A program made the position numbers and the translations under genes. Below are positions 5,737 through 6,177 of a DNA stretch of 6,177 nt, piece after piece. This DNA is from an uncultured Actinomycetes bacterium. GTDB lineage: Bacteria; Actinomycetota; Thermoleophilia; Solirubrobacterales; 70-9. The stretch spans positions 1 to 6,177 of the forward strand of contig CAMLHB010000147.1 in the NCBI GenBank assembly GCA_946479725.1. Direction: 5' to 3'. The notes beneath the pieces are model-generated. The model made no database searches and was not told the origin of the DNA. It saw only the letters and a list, made by a program, of their open reading frames with translations. The first letter of the stretch is position 1. Every line of letters begins with the position of its first letter.

Positions 5737-5764
5737 TTATCGGCAGCCGCGACGGATATCTTTC
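5737..5764 (-). promoter_or_regulatory. Candidate WhiG/FliA-class promoter for the L,D-transpeptidase gene
   Basis: On the minus strand, bases 5744-5737 read GCCGATAA, an exact match to the -10 element of FliA/SigD/WhiG-class promoters. GAAAG at 5764-5760 differs by one base from the -35 core TAAAG and lies 15 bases upstream. Transcription would begin near 5730 and give a leader of about 105 bases before ATG 5624. It is the only exact GCCGATAA I found on either strand. A second, weaker candidate for the same gene is TAGACT at 5675-5670, with no clear -35. Confidence 0.55.
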
Positions 5765-5769
5765 GCAAA
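5757..5769 (+). promoter_or_regulatory. Candidate -10 box of a leaderless promoter for the cyclo-ligase-like gene
   Basis: TATCTT at 5757-5762 fits the actinobacterial -10 pattern TANNNT and ends six bases before ATG 5769, so transcription would start at or next to the A of the start codon. There is no ribosome site before the ATG, as expected for a leaderless message. No good -35 element is visible. The box overlaps the -35 region of the divergent WhiG/FliA-type promoter. Confidence 0.4.
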
Positions 5770-6177
5770 TGCGCACGAAGGACGAGGTCCGGGCCGAGGT
5801 CTGGAAGGCGATGGAAAGGGAGGGCGTCTCCCGCTTCCCCGGGGCCGAGGGGCGGATCCCGAACTTTGCCGGCGCCAAACTGGCGGCCGAGAAGCTGGCC
5901 GGTCACCGGCTCTGGAAGCGGGCCCGCGTGATCAAGGCCAACCCCGATTCGCCGCAGACCCACGCGCGGCGGATCGCGCTCGAAGAGGGCAAGACGATGA
6001 TCATGGCGGTTCCGCGGCTGCGCGACCCCCACCCCTTCCGGGTGCTGGAGCCCAAGCGACTCTCGAAGGCGGCGATGAAAGAGGCGGCGACGATCAAGGG
6101 CGCGCTCAAGCACGGCCGCGTCGTCGCCCTCGACGACCTGCCGGAGATCGACTTCGTCCTCTGCGGCTCGGTCGCGG
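5769..6177 (+). CDS. 5-formyltetrahydrofolate cyclo-ligase-like protein, N-terminal part (runs off window)
   Basis: The 136 visible residues match the MTHFS-like family: VRAEVWKAMEREGVSRFPG, then GAEGRIPNFAGA (25-36), VIKANPDSPQ (54-63), EEGKTMIMAVPRLRD (72-86), and IDFVLCGSVA at the window edge (127-136). True 5-formyltetrahydrofolate cyclo-ligase converts 5-formyl-THF to 5,10-methenyl-THF using ATP. This GAEGRIPNF subgroup is found in archaea and some bacteria, and its activity is less certain, so the name is by family only. The start ATG 5769 agrees with where homologues begin. An in-frame ATG at 5724 would add 15 residues but has no ribosome site. The gene is divergent from the L,D-transpeptidase gene, 144 bases away, and shows ordinary GAG-rich codon use. 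Confidence 0.88.
   Translation, partial: MRTKDEVRAEVWKAMEREGVSRFPGAEGRIPNFAGAKLAAEKLAGHRLWKRARVIKANPDSPQTHARRIALEEGKTMIMAVPRLRDPHPFRVLEPKRLSKAAMKEAATIKGALKHGRVVALDDLPEIDFVLCGSVA

Noticed and set aside
5673..6113. Minus-strand open frame opposite the cyclo-ligase-like gene
   Set aside because: Antisense to a frame with strong MTHFS-like family motifs; no motifs of its own.

Overview
The window looks like chromosomal DNA from a high-GC actinobacterium. Coding sequence strongly prefers G or C at third codon positions. The gene set (a WhiG/FliA-type sigma factor, a Xer-type recombinase, an archaeal-type RNase HI and a 5-formyltetrahydrofolate cyclo-ligase-like protein) suggests a deep-branching lineage such as Thermoleophilia/Solirubrobacterales. 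That placement is an impression from protein style, not a search result. No phage, insertion sequence, CRISPR array, tRNA or rRNA is visible.

Layout. (1) 1-348: the start of a superfamily II helicase runs leftward off the window (Walker A TPAAGKTT), facing a rightward BcrC-like PAP2 phosphatase (349-957). (2) 958-1231: a gene-free convergent region with several inverted repeats, the largest a 17-22 bp interrupted helix at 1076-1097/1151-1173. (3) 1232-3525: four leftward genes that overlap at every junction. In transcription order they are a WhiG/FliA-family sigma factor, a zinc-ribbon protein of unknown function, RNase HI and a single-domain glyoxalase/dioxygenase-like (VOC) protein. (4) 3560-4447: a XerC/XerD-type recombinase, 34 bp upstream of the sigma gene. 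(5) 4587-5624: a membrane-anchored L,D-transpeptidase with a VanW-type peptidoglycan-binding region, also leftward, separated from the recombinase by 139 bp. (6) 5625-5768: a divergent promoter region. (7) 5769-6177: the N-terminal part of a cyclo-ligase-like protein, rightward, running off the window.

The most interesting regulatory signal is an exact FliA/WhiG-class -10 box (GCCGATAA) on the minus strand at 5744-5737. A GAAAG element sits about 15 bases upstream of it, and both lie in front of the L,D-transpeptidase gene. A sigma factor of that class is encoded about 2.2 kb downstream on the same strand. This suggests that the sigma factor controls a cell-wall crosslinking enzyme and, if transcription continues, its own gene. 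The same few bases appear to hold the -10 element of a leaderless promoter for the divergent cyclo-ligase-like gene. Two cell-envelope enzymes (undecaprenyl-diphosphate phosphatase-like and L,D-transpeptidase) flank a group otherwise concerned with transcription, DNA recombination and RNA:DNA hybrids.
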